Shown here: one piece after another, positions 34,911 to 47,930 of the stretch
How the letters are laid out: every line of letters starts with the position of its first letter
Position numbering within the stretch: position 1 is the stretch's first letter
Assembly: GCA_010909165.1 (NCBI GenBank)
Contig: MU008155.1
Span: 1 to 64,000, forward strand
Length of the DNA stretch: 64,000 nt
Reading direction: 5' to 3'
Source: Anthoceros angustus
Taxonomy: Eukaryota; Streptophyta; Anthocerotopsida; Anthocerotales; Anthocerotaceae
The notes under the pieces: model-generated
Told to the model about the DNA's origin: nothing
Seen by the model: the letters and a program-made list of their open reading frames with translations, nothing else
The model's database searches: none
Program-made: the position numbers and the translations under genes

Positions 34911-36420
34911 ATCAACAAGAAGTTTTTCATGCCTCTATAGGACCCGAACCCATGACCTATTCATGCTCATATTGTTTCCAAACCACTTGAGTAACTATAC
35001 TAGGCACATTAGAAGCACTAATTATTTAGTTTATCAATGGCAGCCCATGGTACAAGGCTTGCTGGGAAGAAGGCCGCGGCCCATGTACAAACTTGTTGGG
35101 GAAGGCGCCCGCCGCTCTTTATGGATATATTGAAACTCCTCTCATGCCATGGTTGCACACATTTTCAAAACACCTATGGACCTATTTTCATTCATTCATT
35201 CAAATCTTTGCTATGTGACTTTGTTCTCGAAGAATATATGGGCATGTTCAGTACCCAAAAGCGTGAAGCATAGCATTACTTTGAGATCGTGAAATAGACG
35301 TGTGTAAGTAGAGGTTTTGTTCACCAAAAGCGGTCATCCTCTATTATGAGTTCAACTTGACGGAAACATTTGTACTGTGGATAAGAAGGCAATCAAGAAT
35401 AACTTAATTGAATTGCGAGGCTTTATTCAACGTGAGTCAAAGTGCCACCGAGGATAGTGAAGATGATGGTCATGATGTCGTGCCCAACGAAGATGATGGC
35501 GTGGAGTCTCAGAATAGGAAACCCTCAATGTTAGGTCATCTTCAACGGCAATTGGTGAGGTTATGCGTGAAGCTCAATTCACAGTAGTTTGGAGTGCACA
35601 TTTCCAAGCGCATATTTATTCGAAAGAGTCTAGGCCCATGATAGGAATTTGGTTGTGGGTATTCTCTGTGTGCCGTTGTAGACTTCCCATGCTTAATAAC
35701 TTCCAATGTTCAAGCCTTTTTCCATTACATGCGGAAGGACATGTGGGAGTGTGGTGGTAGTTGCGCTCGGCATTGCGGCATACTAACGGGCAACACACGA
35801 TGAGCCATGCGGCATGTTTTTCATGCGATATGTTGGCGGGAACCGGTTGCCCCACACTTTTCTTCATTCATCGATTGCGATGCGGATGAACCATGTGATT
35901 ATATTTGCGGGCACAATTGAGGGTGTGCGAAGCCACCCACCACCCCACACCCCAAAGTCTTTTGTACACACATCCGCTATGGGCTGCTACTCTCTCATGA
36001 GGCATCGCGCGGGAAAGGCGCCGGCCGGCGCCTACTCCTCGACATGCTTTGCTCCCGGCCATCGGGTTCGCCTCTCATCCAATTTTGATCACCGTGCTTT
36101 TACGAATCTTTAGGGTTGTTGTGCGAAAGACCCGCGATGGCAAAGAATGGCCCTTGTCATGGGTCTTAAATGCACCCCAAATAGGGTTACCTCTTGCACC
36201 ATAACCCTTTGTGGCATGAAATGGACCTTGTATCGGGTTGGCGAATTTCCACCCTCTTTTCTCGCCTTACATTCATTCATACCTCAAAACCACCAGTTCA
36301 AGACCCATGTCAAACCCCTTCAAGATATATTTGAAAACCCCTTCGTGAATATTCACCCCTTGAAAGATATCGTGTTACTCCTGGGAAGAGCAGGATACGT
36401 CGTTAAGCCGCACACACCAC
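34911..36420. other. Degenerate transposon-like DNA
   Basis: Short coding-like scraps only, for example an acidic EDSEDDGHDVVPNEDDG near 35445-35505, and repeats with CCCCAAATAGGGTTAC near 36173. The latter resembles the left-end texture of the 4.5-kb insertion. No domain could be named. Confidence 0.3.
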
Positions 36421-38200
36421 CACGTTAGGGTCCGTCACGGGACCTTGATCAATCTCTCGGGTCGTGCACCTTAGTGACTCGGGACTCGCGTTAGCAAGGA
36501 CACACTGGTCTACAAAGAGCGTTAACCACCCCAAAGAAAGATGCTTTACTAGAGCCGCCCGCCCTCTTATACTACGCCCAGGGCGTCTTTACACTCCTAT
36601 TACGGTGATGTCCGGCTCGGTGTGCCCCTAACAGCCCTATTTCCCCTAGCCCGCCTATCTCGTGTCGGTGGGGTGGGAGTGCCATGATTCCGCCCGGCGT
36701 TGGTGGCCCAATCACGGTCACGACAATTGCGGCGCGCAATCGGATGATCACAGGCGGGGCCCCTTCCCGAGACCACATCGGTTGAGCTATCGGCGGCGAC
36801 AGCGCGGTAACCAAGTCTTCCTCCTCTCCCCTCTTGACTCCTCAGGTCCTGCCTGGGTCCACGGAGGTTCTCACTGGCGAGTCAGGACCTCGTGGTCGGA
36901 CTCGGGTCCTGAACTCCCCACCCGGAGAACTTCCGGGGTCCGCCACCGGACCCACTTTGTCTTGGGCCTTCCCGGACTTCCCTTTCTCGAACCCCTTGGG
37001 GCCCTCCTCGCTTTCTTCTCGGTGGGTCACGGCTTACCTCATGTCCGATGGTGTCCATCCTGCTCCTCGATGCTCCCTCCCTGCTCTCATCTCCAAACAA
37101 CGCTCCCGAGTCCGGTGGCGCACTATCTCGGGGCCGTCTCGCCCTCCCTTGATCCATCAAGTCCGGTCAATGCGGTGGTTCGGGACCTCCGAGGCCTTGA
37201 GGAGCTCCAGCGTGGTAGTAGGCAAAGTTTGAATTGACTTGTTGAATTGCCTCCGCATATGAGCCGGAGCACCGTGCTCCCTCCTCAAAGGTGCTCGGTG
37301 AGCTGCAGCGTCTTGGTTGGCCTCTGGGCCGTCTCCTAGTGACTCGGGACTCGCGTTAGCAAGGACACACAAGGTCTACAAAGAACGCGTTAACCACCCC
37401 AAAGAAAGATGCTTTACAGAGGCCTCGCCTCTTATACTACGCCCAAGGGCGGCGTCACACTCTATTGATGTCCAGTCTGTGCTAACACGCCCACTATTTC
37501 CCCTAGCCCGCTATCTCGTCGGTGGGGTGGAGTGCCATGATTCGCCCGGCGTTGGTGGCCCAATCCACAGGTCGACAATTGCGGCGCGCAATCGGATGAT
37601 CGCGGCGGCCCCTTCCCTTCCGAGACCGCCAGTGAGCTACACCTGACCGACAACCGCGGTAACCACCAAGTCTTCCTCCTCTCCCCTCTTGACTCATCGG
37701 GTCCTGCCTGGGTCCACGGAGGTTCTCACGGGGAGTCCGGACCTCAGGGTCCGGACTCGCGGGTCCTTGAACTCCCCCACCCAGAGAACTTCCCGGGGGT
37801 CCGTCCTCGCCCACCGGACCCCCGCCTGTCTTGGGCCTTCCCGGACTTCCCTTTCTCTGAACCCCTTGGGGCCCTCCTCGCTTTCTTCTCTGGTGGGGTG
37901 CGGCGGGCTTACCTCATGTCCAGTGGTGTCCGCCGTATCCTGCTCCTCCTGATGCTCCCCCTCCCCGCTGCTGCTCTCATCTCCAAACAACGCTCCCAGT
38001 CCGGTGGCCGCACTATCTCGGGGACGCTCGCCCTCCCTTGATCCATCCGGTCCGGTCAATCTGCCGGGGTGGTTCAGGACCTCAGGCCTTGAGGAGCTCA
38101 AGGTAGTAGGCAAAGTTTGAATTGACTTGTTGAATTGCCTCCGCATATGAGCCGGAGCACCAGTGCTCCCTCCTCAAAGGTGCTCCGGTAGGCTGCAGGC
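36420..38200 (-). repeat. Two tandem LTR-like copies (unit about 865 bp)
   Basis: GACTCGGGACTCGCGTTAGC recurs about 863 bp apart (36478 and 37341). GGGTCCACGGAGG does so at about 36855 and 37717, and the TTGACTTGTTGAATTGCCTC block at about 37230 and 38117. On the minus strand each copy has a TATAAGAG box (near 36565-36575 and 37428-37438). The same words occur once at 5.76-5.87 kb. These are LTR-type sequences of the coiled-coil element family in tandem. Confidence 0.6.
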
Positions 38201-39190
38201 CGGTTGGCTCCGCCGGGCCGTCCGCCAGGAGCCCGCACCGAGTCTGGCGGAGTCTCGAGGCCGCCAAGGCTGCCTCCGCCACCGTGCGACCTCTGCTGCC
38301 GCCTCCGCTCCTCCGCCGTTGTCGTAGTTCGGCCAACTGCAGCCATGGGCGACGCCCATACGCTTTCCGAACCGGACCAGACCGCTCCTCTCTCAGAGCC
38401 CTCTCTCCACCATCCATCCTTGCTCGGAGGGCCCCCATCTCCTCTCCTCCGGCTCGCCCAGCTCGGCTTCCTCCAGTTCCTCCGCTAAGCGATGTCCGGC
38501 TCCACAGGTCCGCCGTCGACCCTCCTCCACCCTCCAACAGAGCTGGAGTCGCTCGATTTCCCGTTCGTGATCCGCAATTCTCCCCTGAAGGATTCCATTT
38601 CGCCTCCTTCGCTTCCAGTCAGAGCTCGGGGTCTCCTCTTGGTCCTCCGGCTCCGCTCCTCCGCCTTGCAAATGTGCGGAGATCTTCCATCTCCCGGTCT
38701 GGCCTCCTCTCTTCTTCACGGCTTGCCGTGCTTGCTCCGCCCAGCCGCCTTTCGGCCTTCACGTTGGCAGCGGCTGCCTCCGCCTCCCTCCACTAATTTC
38801 GGTCCCAGTAGTGGTCCTCGTCTTCGCCTCGGCCCCTCGGCCTCGCGCCTTCACCCGAGCCTCCCAGGGCTTGGTGTTGCTCTCGAGCTGCCGTCTGGCC
38901 AGTCCCTAGCCCTTTGCCGGGCTTCCTCCGCCTCCTCTTGGGCCTTCCCCGCAAGGTCCTCTATCTTTGCCTCGTCCTCACTTGACTATTCACATGAAGG
39001 ATCTTGGCCCGGTCTTGTTGTTGGGGACCTTGCCTCCACTCCGCCGCCCGCTTCTCCTCCTCGATTCTTGCAGGGTCTGCCTTCCTCTTGGCAGGCGCCT
39101 CCGCTGACCACGAGCTCCACCATCAGTCTTGGTGGCCTCTACCTCCTGGGTCTTCTCTAACATTCCAGACCCATGAGACACCATAGCTTC
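38100..39190 (-). pseudogene. Decayed retroelement coiled-coil ORF (minus-strand copy)
   Basis: Read on the minus strand from about 39190, the text is charged and heptad-like, with AKRKADPARIEEEKRAAEW near 39.06 kb and QQVNSNFAYYLELLKA at its end near 38.10 kb. It matches the plus-strand copy at 31.34 kb and the minus-strand copies at 6.5-9.1 kb. Frame changes are needed throughout. It is followed in element sense by the LTR-like repeats at 38.2-36.4 kb and preceded by a gypsy gag. Confidence 0.55.
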
Positions 39191-39263
39191 GCATCCTCCC
39201 AAGCGACCATGAGGCATCCTCCACGTGCATGGCCATTTCGGCTCCTTGAGATCTTGCTTGAAC

Positions 39264-40926
39264 TCATGGTGGTTGAGCAATGCATTCTTGGGTTTGGGCA
39301 AGTGACACTCCCGCTACATGACCACATTGTTTGCGGTCAGGCGGCCGTTCGTAGTCACCATTGGCACATCTTGTTGTTGATGACGCTATTCGCATAATGA
39401 CCAAAGCCCCTACAGTTGTAGCACTGAACCACACCCGTTGCTTGGTTAGCAACCCTGGGCACTTGGTTGTTACGAATGCCAGCCCCCATGGAATTTCGCA
39501 GCATCGACGGATGGACAGTCTTGGGGTACTGTTGTCCCTGGGAAACCTCCTGGATCTGGTAGGTATCCTCCACTGGCCAGTCCTCTTCCTCCTCCTCGTA
39601 GGCGAGCATGTGCACCTTGGCCACATGACAGTTGGACTTGGTGTGGCCTGGCTGGCCACAAGTGGAACAAAACAGGTTAGCCCGAGCACTGGATGCAGCT
39701 CTCCTCTTCTCATGCTCCTTCACAGCGTTGAGGTGAAACTTCTCGAATTTGCTCATCATTTCCTCCATCTTCATTTCTTCTTTGTTGCACCTTCTTGACT
39801 GCGACTTGACCTCCTCTTGACTTGTTCCACTTCCTTCTTAGCACTAGCGACCTCTTGTTTAGCCAGCTCCCTTGATCCTCGAGCCTCTGGTTTCTTCTTA
39901 GCGACGTCAACCTTCTTCTTCTTCCGTCTTTCGTCTTGGGGTTTCTTCCTCCGTCTTGCCATCCTCAGGAAGAGTCCTCCAGTCTGAGTCTTGAGAGGAG
40001 TCACTCTCCTCAAGATTCTTCCTCGGACGAAGATCCCTTGTCCTTCTTCCCTCGCTTGGACTTCTTCTTCTTGCTCTTTTCCTTCTTGTGCTTCTTCTTG
40101 TCCAAGGAGTTGGATTCTTCGTAGTTGAGTGCCGCCTTGATGGCCTTGTCTCGTCCTTCTCCGCTTGACCTCACATGTCGGCCCATCTCGGATCTAACCC
40201 CTTAGCAAACCACGAATGGCACATCGTCAGTGAGGACCACTACGATCACGCAAGTTAAAACCTCTCAACATAAGCTTGCAAGGTCTCCTTCCTTCTTCTC
40301 CTCAAAAACTCCAACTTTGACAACACGTAGCCTTCTACATCTATTCCTGAACCTCTCACAAAAGGCTTTCTTGATTCGTTGAAGGTTCTTTGAGTCTTGA
40401 TGCCTTGAGGTACTCCCTCTTGTACCACTTGGCTGGCCCTCCGAAGAACTCCGTAGAAGAGGTGAATCTGCTGATCCCAGTTCACGATTTGCAATGGTTA
40501 GTTGCTCAAAGCGTTCAACAAACTCGTCGGATCTTCATACCCCTTCTTCTCTCCATACGGTGGGTATGGGCAGTAGTTATTGCAAAAGGCTGAAGTCGCC
40601 ATGACGGTCGTCACTATCCCAACAACCGATTGTTGGTCTAGCAGGATCTCTGTTAGCATACTGTCCAAAAGTTCTTTGAGTTCACGAGTGCACAAGTTCG
40701 AGGTCGAAGACAAGGATGGATCGGTCCTAGGCAGCTGTTGCTTCTTGGCTCCTCCCGGTCGTTGCTTCTTTGTGCTCTCCTCGGCTCTCGATGCTGCGCC
40801 GTCCTCGCTCCACGGCAGCGTTGTCTTCTTCTTGAGTCTTCTCTTCACGGTGGAGTCGGAACTTTCGAGACTCAATGGGTAGCATCCATGTATCACACTC
40901 AAGACTCCCAATACACTACTAGACAA
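39264..40926 (-). pseudogene. Ty3/gypsy gag, truncated or frameshifted
   Basis: From about 40926 downward the minus strand codes for a gag polyprotein in pieces: an acidic/basic N-terminal part, the capsid-like segment 40494-40255 (VNWDQQIHLFYGVLRR, LEFLRRRRKETLQAYVERF), a Lys/Glu-rich stretch, and a nucleocapsid with zinc knuckles CSTCGQPGHTKSNC (CCHC) and CYNCRGFGHYANS (incomplete second knuckle). It begins just after the primer-binding site at 40978 and is directly followed by the coiled-coil ORF. No protease or reverse transcriptase follows, so pol is missing from this body. Confidence 0.75.
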
Positions 40927-40954
40927 GGTTAGTCTACTCTAAGGTCTTGACAAC

Positions 40955-40978
40955 AATGACACTCCCAGCGCGCCAAAA
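40955..40978 (-). promoter_or_regulatory. Gypsy primer-binding site (minus strand)
   Basis: Immediately inside the LTR end, the minus strand reads TTTTGGCGCGCTGGGAG, close to the TTTGGCGCCGTTGCCGGGG site (tRNA-Asp type) of many plant gypsy elements. The plus-strand element at 61.7 kb has the same TTTTTGGCGC start. Confidence 0.65.
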
Positions 40979-43111
40979 TGTGGGTGATTTTCTAAACCAA
41001 GTGGTCACAAAGAGGCCACATTTACCCTCTTTATCGTTGTAGACTTGAGATTCGTACCCAAGGGGTGATTTCGTGTCAAGACAACCAAAACATAGCCAAT
41101 CCAACCAAACAGACACACCAAACATCTAGCGATTCTGACAGGCTACTATCCTAACAACACTCGGACACTGGCTATCTTAGCCACGCTGACCTGTTGCTAC
41201 CTTAACCAGCAGCGACCGGTTGCTATCTTAGCAACCACCCTCTATTTTAGCAGTGGGGTCCACCTTGGGATCAGTCGGCTATTAATAGAAGGTGGGACCC
41301 ACTTGGGATCCAAGTGGATAAGGTTGGACACCCTCTCTCTTATCTATCCACAAAGTTAGATCCACCAATCGAGTTAGCCACGTGTCACCTTTTCCACACA
41401 CTATTTATGGACAACCTAAGCGGTGGCCCTAACCTAATCTCTAAACCTAAACCTAGGACAACTCACGGCGTAAAGGGTTGACTCACACAAACTACCCCTT
41501 TCTCTTGCGGCACTTCTTGAGACTTCCTTGTCTCTCCTCCTTCGGCTCACCTTCCAAGCTCCATGAGACCTCTCCAGCTCTCACGGCCCCTTGAGGTGCC
41601 TCTGATCCTCCACACTCTCCAAGTTTCCCCAACAACTCTCTTCAACTCTCCTTGTTCTCACACCTCACCGCCCCATTCAATCTCCACTTTCATACTCACG
41701 GCACCTCTCCCGGTCCTTACAAGGTTCTCATCCAGGCCCTTACAGCACTTCACCAACTCTCAAAATACTTGTTCTACCTCCAATCATTCCGTCTCATCCA
41801 CTCACGGGATCTTCAACCTCCACTCAACTCTCTTCTTGACAACACAAACATCACTTACAGACTTCTCCAGTCCTTCTTACTCCTCTCAAACAGCCAATCA
41901 GCAACTCTCCATGTCCAATATTCTCCACTTCTCTCACGGTCCCACAGGTGCCTCTGATCCTCCCACACTCTCCAAGTTTCCCCAACAACTCTCGTCAACT
42001 CTCCTTGTTCTCACACCTCACTGCCCCATTCAATCTCCACTTTCATAGCTCATAGCACCTCTCCAGTCCTTACAAGGTTCTCATCCAGGTCCTTACAGCA
42101 CTTCACCAACTCTCAAAATACTTGTTCAGCTACCTCCCGCAATCATCCCGTCTCATCCACTCACGGGACCTTCAACCCCCACTCACAGCTCTCTTCTTCA
42201 GCAACACAAACATCACTTACAGTCTTCTCCAGTCCTTCTTACTCCTCTCAAACAGCTAATCAGCAACTCTCCATGTCCAATATTCTCCACCTCTCTCACA
42301 GTTCACCTTTCCCCCTCATTTTCCAAACACACACATTGAGGCCCCCACTCACTTGACTTTCCTTGACTTCTCCTCCACACACACAGGCTCCCGCCTTGTC
42401 TTCTCCACCCATCGACCTCCAATACCCCAAAACTCAAACACAAGGTGAGTACTAGACAAGCAAGAGAATGAGTAAGAGAATGGACAGCCTCCCGCCTTCA
42501 CAACCCCCTTCCTCTTGACCTTGGGAACTCCCTCCAAGGAGTCCACAAGGCTCCCTCCCCTTGCTTTCCACCACCCTTGCGGATCTGGCCACACAGATCT
42601 TGGCAACTTGGTAGTCTTCTTAGCTCCCCCTGTGACAGAGAAACAGTGTCTAGACTTACAGCACTGGATCTGGTACCCCCCAAAACCCCCGTGCTCAGCC
42701 CCAAACACCGAGACCTTAGGCCAACATTGCTTACATTTCATCAAGAGGGGCTGCCTCTTATACCCAAGATCAGCCCACAAAAGTAGCTTGGCTGCTTGCC
42801 AAAAATACCAATCAGTCTTAGCCTACCAGTCCTAGAGGCATATCTCTTAATTCTCACTAAGAGAGAAGATAAGATTCTGATCTATCTATAGCATGGGCCT
42901 CTGACTATTTGAGGTCACTTATCCCTATTATCTCCTAGGCCTCCTAGGCCTCCTATTATGCTCTCCTCTTGCTCTCCTCCCTCCTACTAGGCTCTAGTAG
43001 ACTTTTCTTATTCCTAACCTACTTCACATTCCAACTCCACGATTCTCACAACTTAAACACAAAACAAAAAAACACTCCTTTTAGAAGTGCAGTACCCATG
43101 TGGTCACCACA
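40979..43111 (-). mobile_element. 2.1-kb gypsy LTR shared by two element bodies
   Basis: In element sense it begins TGTGGTGACCAC (at 43111) and ends AATCACCCACA (at 40979), so both ends carry the TG..CA rule within a near-perfect inverted TGTGGTGA/TCACCCACA. A purine-rich tract lies just outside the 43111 end and a PBS just outside the 40979 end. One LTR is thus the 3' LTR of the pol body at 43.1-44.9 kb and the 5' LTR of the gag body at 39.3-40.9 kb. It contains an internal 371-bp tandem duplication. Confidence 0.75.
41579..42305. repeat. 371-bp tandem duplication inside the LTR
   Basis: The block starting CCTCTGATCCTCC near 41580 repeats at about 41951, and the copies run head to tail to about 42305. 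They are highly similar with a few substitutions and short indels. Confidence 0.85.
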
Positions 43112-43128
43112 TACTCCCCTTCTCATTT
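43112..43128 (-). promoter_or_regulatory. Polypurine tract of the gypsy element
   Basis: The minus strand reads GAGAAGGGGAGTA immediately before the LTR start TGTGG. This is the expected place and composition of a plus-strand primer tract. Confidence 0.65.
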
Positions 43129-44916
43129 GTTGGCGTCCCGCCAACTTGTAATAATACTTCTTCACGCGCCAACCATTGACCAGTTGTAGGAATCCATCAA
43201 GTTCTTCTTGTATGGATCCATTGTCGAACACTTGCAGCACCCTGTAGGGACCCATCCATCTAAGATGCAGCTTCCCAGGGAAGTGCATGTACCTGTTGTC
43301 ATACAGCAACGCCAAGTCCCCCGGAACAACGTACTCTTGTTTTTGCAACTTCCGGTCATGCCATTCCTTCCTCCTCTCTTGGACGTTCTGTAAGACTGCC
43401 AAGGCTTGTTCCCTATTCTCTACGTGCTGAACAAAGCCTATGAGCCTCTCCAACTGGCTCTCCTCCACCGTCATCCTCTTATGCTCCTGAACTCTCAGCG
43501 TTGGCACTTCAAACTCAATGGGCATGACTGGCGAGTGCCCATAGGTGAGGTAGTAGGGGTCATTGTGTGGTCACCTTCTCCGCTGTCTGTCGCCCTGGCA
43601 GGTGAAGCTTACGGTCCCAATCGTAAGTGTAGGTGATGGTCAACTTGTTGAGGATCCTGCAAAGCAATCCATTAGCTTTCTCTGTGAGTCCATTCGCCTT
43701 GGGGTTGTAGGGGGTGGTCTTCCTGTGGCTAATGTTGAAATACTTCACCATGTGTGAGATCACCTCGTTGATGAAATGGGTACCCCTGTCGCTAACCAGT
43801 TCCAACGGGCACCCGTACCTTGTGATGATGTGCTCGAACAGGAACCTGGCCACCACATTCGCTGTGTCCACAGGCAAGGCTTGAGCTTCCACCATGCGGG
43901 TACAGTAGTCCGTTGCTACCAGAATATATTGATTCTGGCTTCCCGTGGTCTTGGGCTGAATCGGCCCAACGAAGTCAATCCCCCACTTCTCAAAGGGCGC
44001 CAAGGCTAGGATAGGGACCAACGGCCACTGTGTGGTCCTGGTTGGCTTCCCAACCCTTTGACATGCATCACAACGCTTGATGAACTCCCTAGCATCAGCG
44101 TGCAAGGTTGGCCACCAATACCCTGCCTCCAAGATCTTCTTACAGGTCACATTGGCAGCGTAGTGACCTCCAGCCTCCTCCTCATGTAAGGCGCTGAGAA
44201 CCCGGTCCTTTTGACCATCCCTTACCCACAACCTCTCAACTCCATCTGGCCCTACATGCACTTGTCTCGCGCTTAACAAGTGCGGAAGTATAGGAACAAC
44301 CTCATTCTTTGTTGTGGTCCGTTGGTATTTGACATTGCTAAAAGCGAAGACCTCCTCATAGGCTGGCCAAACTTCTCCTCCCCTTCTCATTTGGTCTGTA
44401 CCTCGTTTCCGATCAACTTGGCATTGGGCCTAACACTCTCCTCATCCTCCTCCAGCAAGAAAGCTTCATCCGGAAAATGATCTTCTTGATCACGCTCCAC
44501 CCTCTCCGTCTTCAAGCGAGACAAGTAGTCGGCGTTCACATGCTTCCTCCTCACGTGTCTCCACCGTGAATGTGAACTCTTACAGCAAAGATCCAACGAG
44601 CTATCGGGAGAGGTCCGCCTTGTTGACAAGATGCTTGAGAGCAAAATGGTCAACATGGAACACAAACTCATAGGAGAGGAGATAATGACGAAACTTCCTT
44701 ACTGAATACACCATCCCAAGGGCTTCCCTTTCAGTTGTTGTGTACTTGCGCTCCGCATCGGTGAGTTGCCGTCCAGCGTAATAGATCGGGTAGTCCCTCT
44801 TTTTGTCATCCCGCTGGCTCAAGACTGTACCAATGGCGAAGGCGGAAACATCCACGTACACATGGAACTTCTTGCTCCAGTCCGGTCCCTTGAGGGTCGG
44901 GGCTGTTACCAACGTG
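43129..44916 (-). pseudogene. Ty3/gypsy RNase H and integrase, 5'-truncated
   Basis: The minus strand codes for RNase H (44912-44601: WSKKFHVYVDVSAFAIGTVL, TTTEREALGMVYSVRKFRHY), then a linker (44671-44387) and integrase (44390-43560). Integrase has the zinc-binding H-H-C-C set (GGHYAANV, CDACQRVG), catalytic Asp in GIDFVGPIQ and LVSDRGTHF, and Glu in the NPKANGLTEKANG segment. The piece 43525-43046 follows with a post-integrase domain (PGDLALLYDNRY, LRWMGPYRVLQVF). There are frame changes between pieces. Protease and reverse transcriptase are absent because a copia LTR begins at 44917 within RNase H. Confidence 0.88.
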
Positions 44917-45174
44917 TGATGAAATAGGTCTAGATTAGGGCACTATTCATTAGGGCCTCATAACTTAAACATTATTATCTACCTAGGGTTATTTAGGTAG
45001 TTAGTAGTTATATTAGTTATATTGGTTACAACAACTTACGGTTGCAACTACTTATGGTTGCAACCATTTATGGTTAACCACCCAACTTCTGACCTATTTA
45101 AAGGCTTGTACTTTACTCATTAATTACTTACATTGTTTCTTCTTCTTCTAATCTAAGAGCTCTGATTCTCATCA
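44917..45174 (+). mobile_element. Copia 5' LTR, 258 bp
   Basis: It begins TGATGAAATAGG and ends TTCTCATCA, giving TGATGA..TCATCA inverted ends. A TATA-type box (TATTTAAAG) lies at about 45095. It is followed at once by a primer-binding site and interrupts the gypsy RNase H frame. Confidence 0.8.
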
Positions 45175-45186
45175 TGGTATCGAGCA
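45175..45186 (+). promoter_or_regulatory. Copia primer-binding site
   Basis: TGGTATCGAGCA matches the canonical TGGTATCAGAGC initiator-tRNA-Met site except for one missing base, directly after the LTR. Confidence 0.75.
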
Positions 45187-47930
45187 TCGTTGCTCTCTTG
45201 CGCATGCTTATGTTTCTTATATATGAGGAGATTATTTACAAGGCACTCTTAAATCTAGCATTCGTCTAGATGGAGTGCTATTGTTCTACATTCTCTATTT
45301 CACCAATTCTTCATCTCTTCCTTTAACATGCTTATATGTTTCAATCTTCTATAATTTCTCCATGGACTTCAATTCTATTAGAAGGAGAAAGCAGAAGGTT
45401 AAAAGGAAGAGAATCTCATCGAGCAACAAGCTATTGAGAGTGAAATAGAACAAATCTCTTCATCTATAGCAAATTTCATTGCATCAATTTTATTTCCAAA
45501 ACCGGATCAAGGGAAGCTTATCAAGTTATCAAGATGTCATTTACTTGAATACTTCAGCCCTATTCATATTAAAGCTTTGGAATTGGCCTTAACCATATTC
45601 CAAATTTAATAATTGGATTAAGTTCTTCCGTACTCTGTTTTGACAAATAAAAATAAATTCAAACTCCATCTCTTCATGATTTTTATAATCAATTTTCATC
45701 TCTTAAAATTCGGTCTCTAATCTTCAAGCTGAATTATTTTATTTGAAATCAAAATTTTCTTTGCTTTACAGTTTAATACTAATTAAGGATTAGAGAGTAT
45801 GTCATCATCTCCTGCAGTACATGGATGAATTCTATATGTGCAATAAAATTGAGCATAAGCCTTACATGACTTTGTCCTTTAAGGACGATTAGCTATGGCG
45901 GAGTGATTGAAGAAGAATTTGAAGCTACCCAAAACTACTTATGGTAATGATAATGTCCATCCTCCACACATTATCATTTTGGTGATGGTTTCAAAGAGAA
46001 AGATAGATTCAACGGAAAGATTATGATATTTGGGCATTACGTGCGAGGAGCATTGAGACAAAGAGCATTATGGGGTATTGTTGATGGATCCATAACGAGA
46101 CCGAGGTCCGATGATGAGCGAGAACTTGATTTCACGGGGCCTTGAGGATGAGAAGGCACAAGATTTATTAATAAGTGGACTCTCTCAACAAATGGTCGGG
46201 CATGTTGCACACGCAAAAACATCTCATGAAATGTGGTCTCACCTTACTCAATTATATTCATCACAAGATGTAATGAGCATTGTGGCGACTTCTCGTAACT
46301 TTCGTAATTTTATTTATGAAAGAATCCGATACTATCGAACATCATATTAATGCTTTTAGACAAGCACGTTCCCAAGTTGAATCAAGCTGGTGTACCTATA
46401 TCCGAGATGGAAGCTTACGTCACCCTTCTATCTTCATTGCCTCCCTCCTATCGTCCATTCATCACTACTCAAACGCAGCTTATTCGCAATTCACGGAGAA
46501 GCTGCAGATGATGGCACAAAGGGGTTTGACATAAGTGTTTACAGGCGATCGGAGCACTTCTCCGGGAGGAGGCAAGTAGGCGCCATTCTCACTCCGGGCC
46601 TAATAAACAACAAGTAATGTACTTGCGGAGGGTAGAGGAAGAGGCGAGGCGAGGCCGAGGTTACTCTTCCCAACGCCTCCATATTCTTCGCCAATCGAAC
46701 ATTGGAGAAAGCTCTTCATTGACACCTTCAAAGGGTAAGAAGAAGCGCATTATATGCAATTGGTGTAGGATCCCTAATCATATGGAAAAGGATTGTCACA
46801 AAGAAGAATGGTGAACCTCGCAAGGAGGCTTCACATGGAGTTAATGTAGCATCTAAAAAGCAAACTTCATCAACTCCAACAAGTGCTCACCGTATGTTTG
46901 GCATCATCCAAGCACGCTAATACCTCATGGTATTTAGACAGTGGAGCAACATCACATATATGTTACAACAAAAGTTATTTTCAATCATACTCACCAACCA
47001 CAGGGCACCAAGCTGTCCTCTTGGGAGATGATCACAACGCCCTATCGAAGTCTTGGTTACATTGTCTTGACATGTGATTCTGGACAAGTCCTTCACCTCC
47101 ACCAAGTCCTCCATGTTCCATTAATGTGCAAGAATTTATTATCAGTTGCAAGTATTTGTCAAACCCATTCCATGCAGGTGACCCTTTTTACAGATAGTTG
47201 CTTTCTCTCTCATGTAGGTGATAGCAATCATATTATTTGTAGTGGTACTTTAGAAGATGGCCTTTATAGATTGTCTGTCCTAGTAGGAGGTCAACAATCT
47301 GCTTATGTCACCAGTTCTTCTCCCCAAAGTCCCCCTCCATCAATGTTATGGCATTGTCGCCTTGGTCACCCAAATAGTCAAAAACTCACCCAGATGTCTA
47401 AGGAAACTTTTACGAAACCCATGTCTTGCAAATGTTGGGCATTTATCACAGTGCGAAACTTGTGTCCTCACAAAGCGTCACCAAGAGCCTTTTAAAACAA
47501 ATCTCCACAAAGGGCAAAGAAACCTTTAGAGATAGTGCATCTGAGACATCATGGACCTCTATCTACACCTTCTTTTAGTGGAAGTAGGTATTTTTTGACT
47601 TTTATACATGATTTTTCCCGTTTTGTCTCCTCCTATGTCTTGCAACACAAGTCCGATGCTTTTCAATTTTTCAAAGATTATATGAAATGGGCAGAGAGAC
47701 TTACAGATTGCAAACTGAAAACATTACGTTCTGACAATGGAGGTGAATTTACATCGATTTGAGGAGTTTTGTCGAGCAGAAGGTATTGCTCAACAACTCA
47801 CTGTTGTCTATACTCCTCAACAAAATGGGATAGCCGAAAATAAAAATCTGCATTTACAAGAGATAACAGGTTGCTTATTAACACAGGCCAAGTTGCCTAA
47901 GGTTTATTGGGCTGAGGCCCTTCTTAAAAC
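45187..47930 (+). pseudogene. Copia gag-protease-integrase, 3'-truncated
   Basis: After about 600 bp of degenerate AT-rich leader, gag appears in pieces (46111-46350 GLSQQMVGHVAHAKTSHEMW; zinc knuckle CNWCRIPNHMEKDC near 46757-46800). Protease follows (WYLDSGATSHICYN near 46933), then pre-integrase (LWHCRLGHPNSQKLTQ near 47346), integrase (YFLTFIHDFSRFVSSYVL, LKTLRSDNGGEFTS) and YTPQQNGIAE. The sequence stops at about 47930 right after YWAEALL, where other DNA begins. Reverse transcriptase, RNase H and the 3' LTR are missing. Several stops and frameshifts make it inactive. Confidence 0.88.

Noticed and set aside
43563-44480. Plus-strand ORFs opposite the gypsy integrase
   Set aside because: Shadow frames. 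The minus strand carries the integrase zinc motif and catalytic residues.
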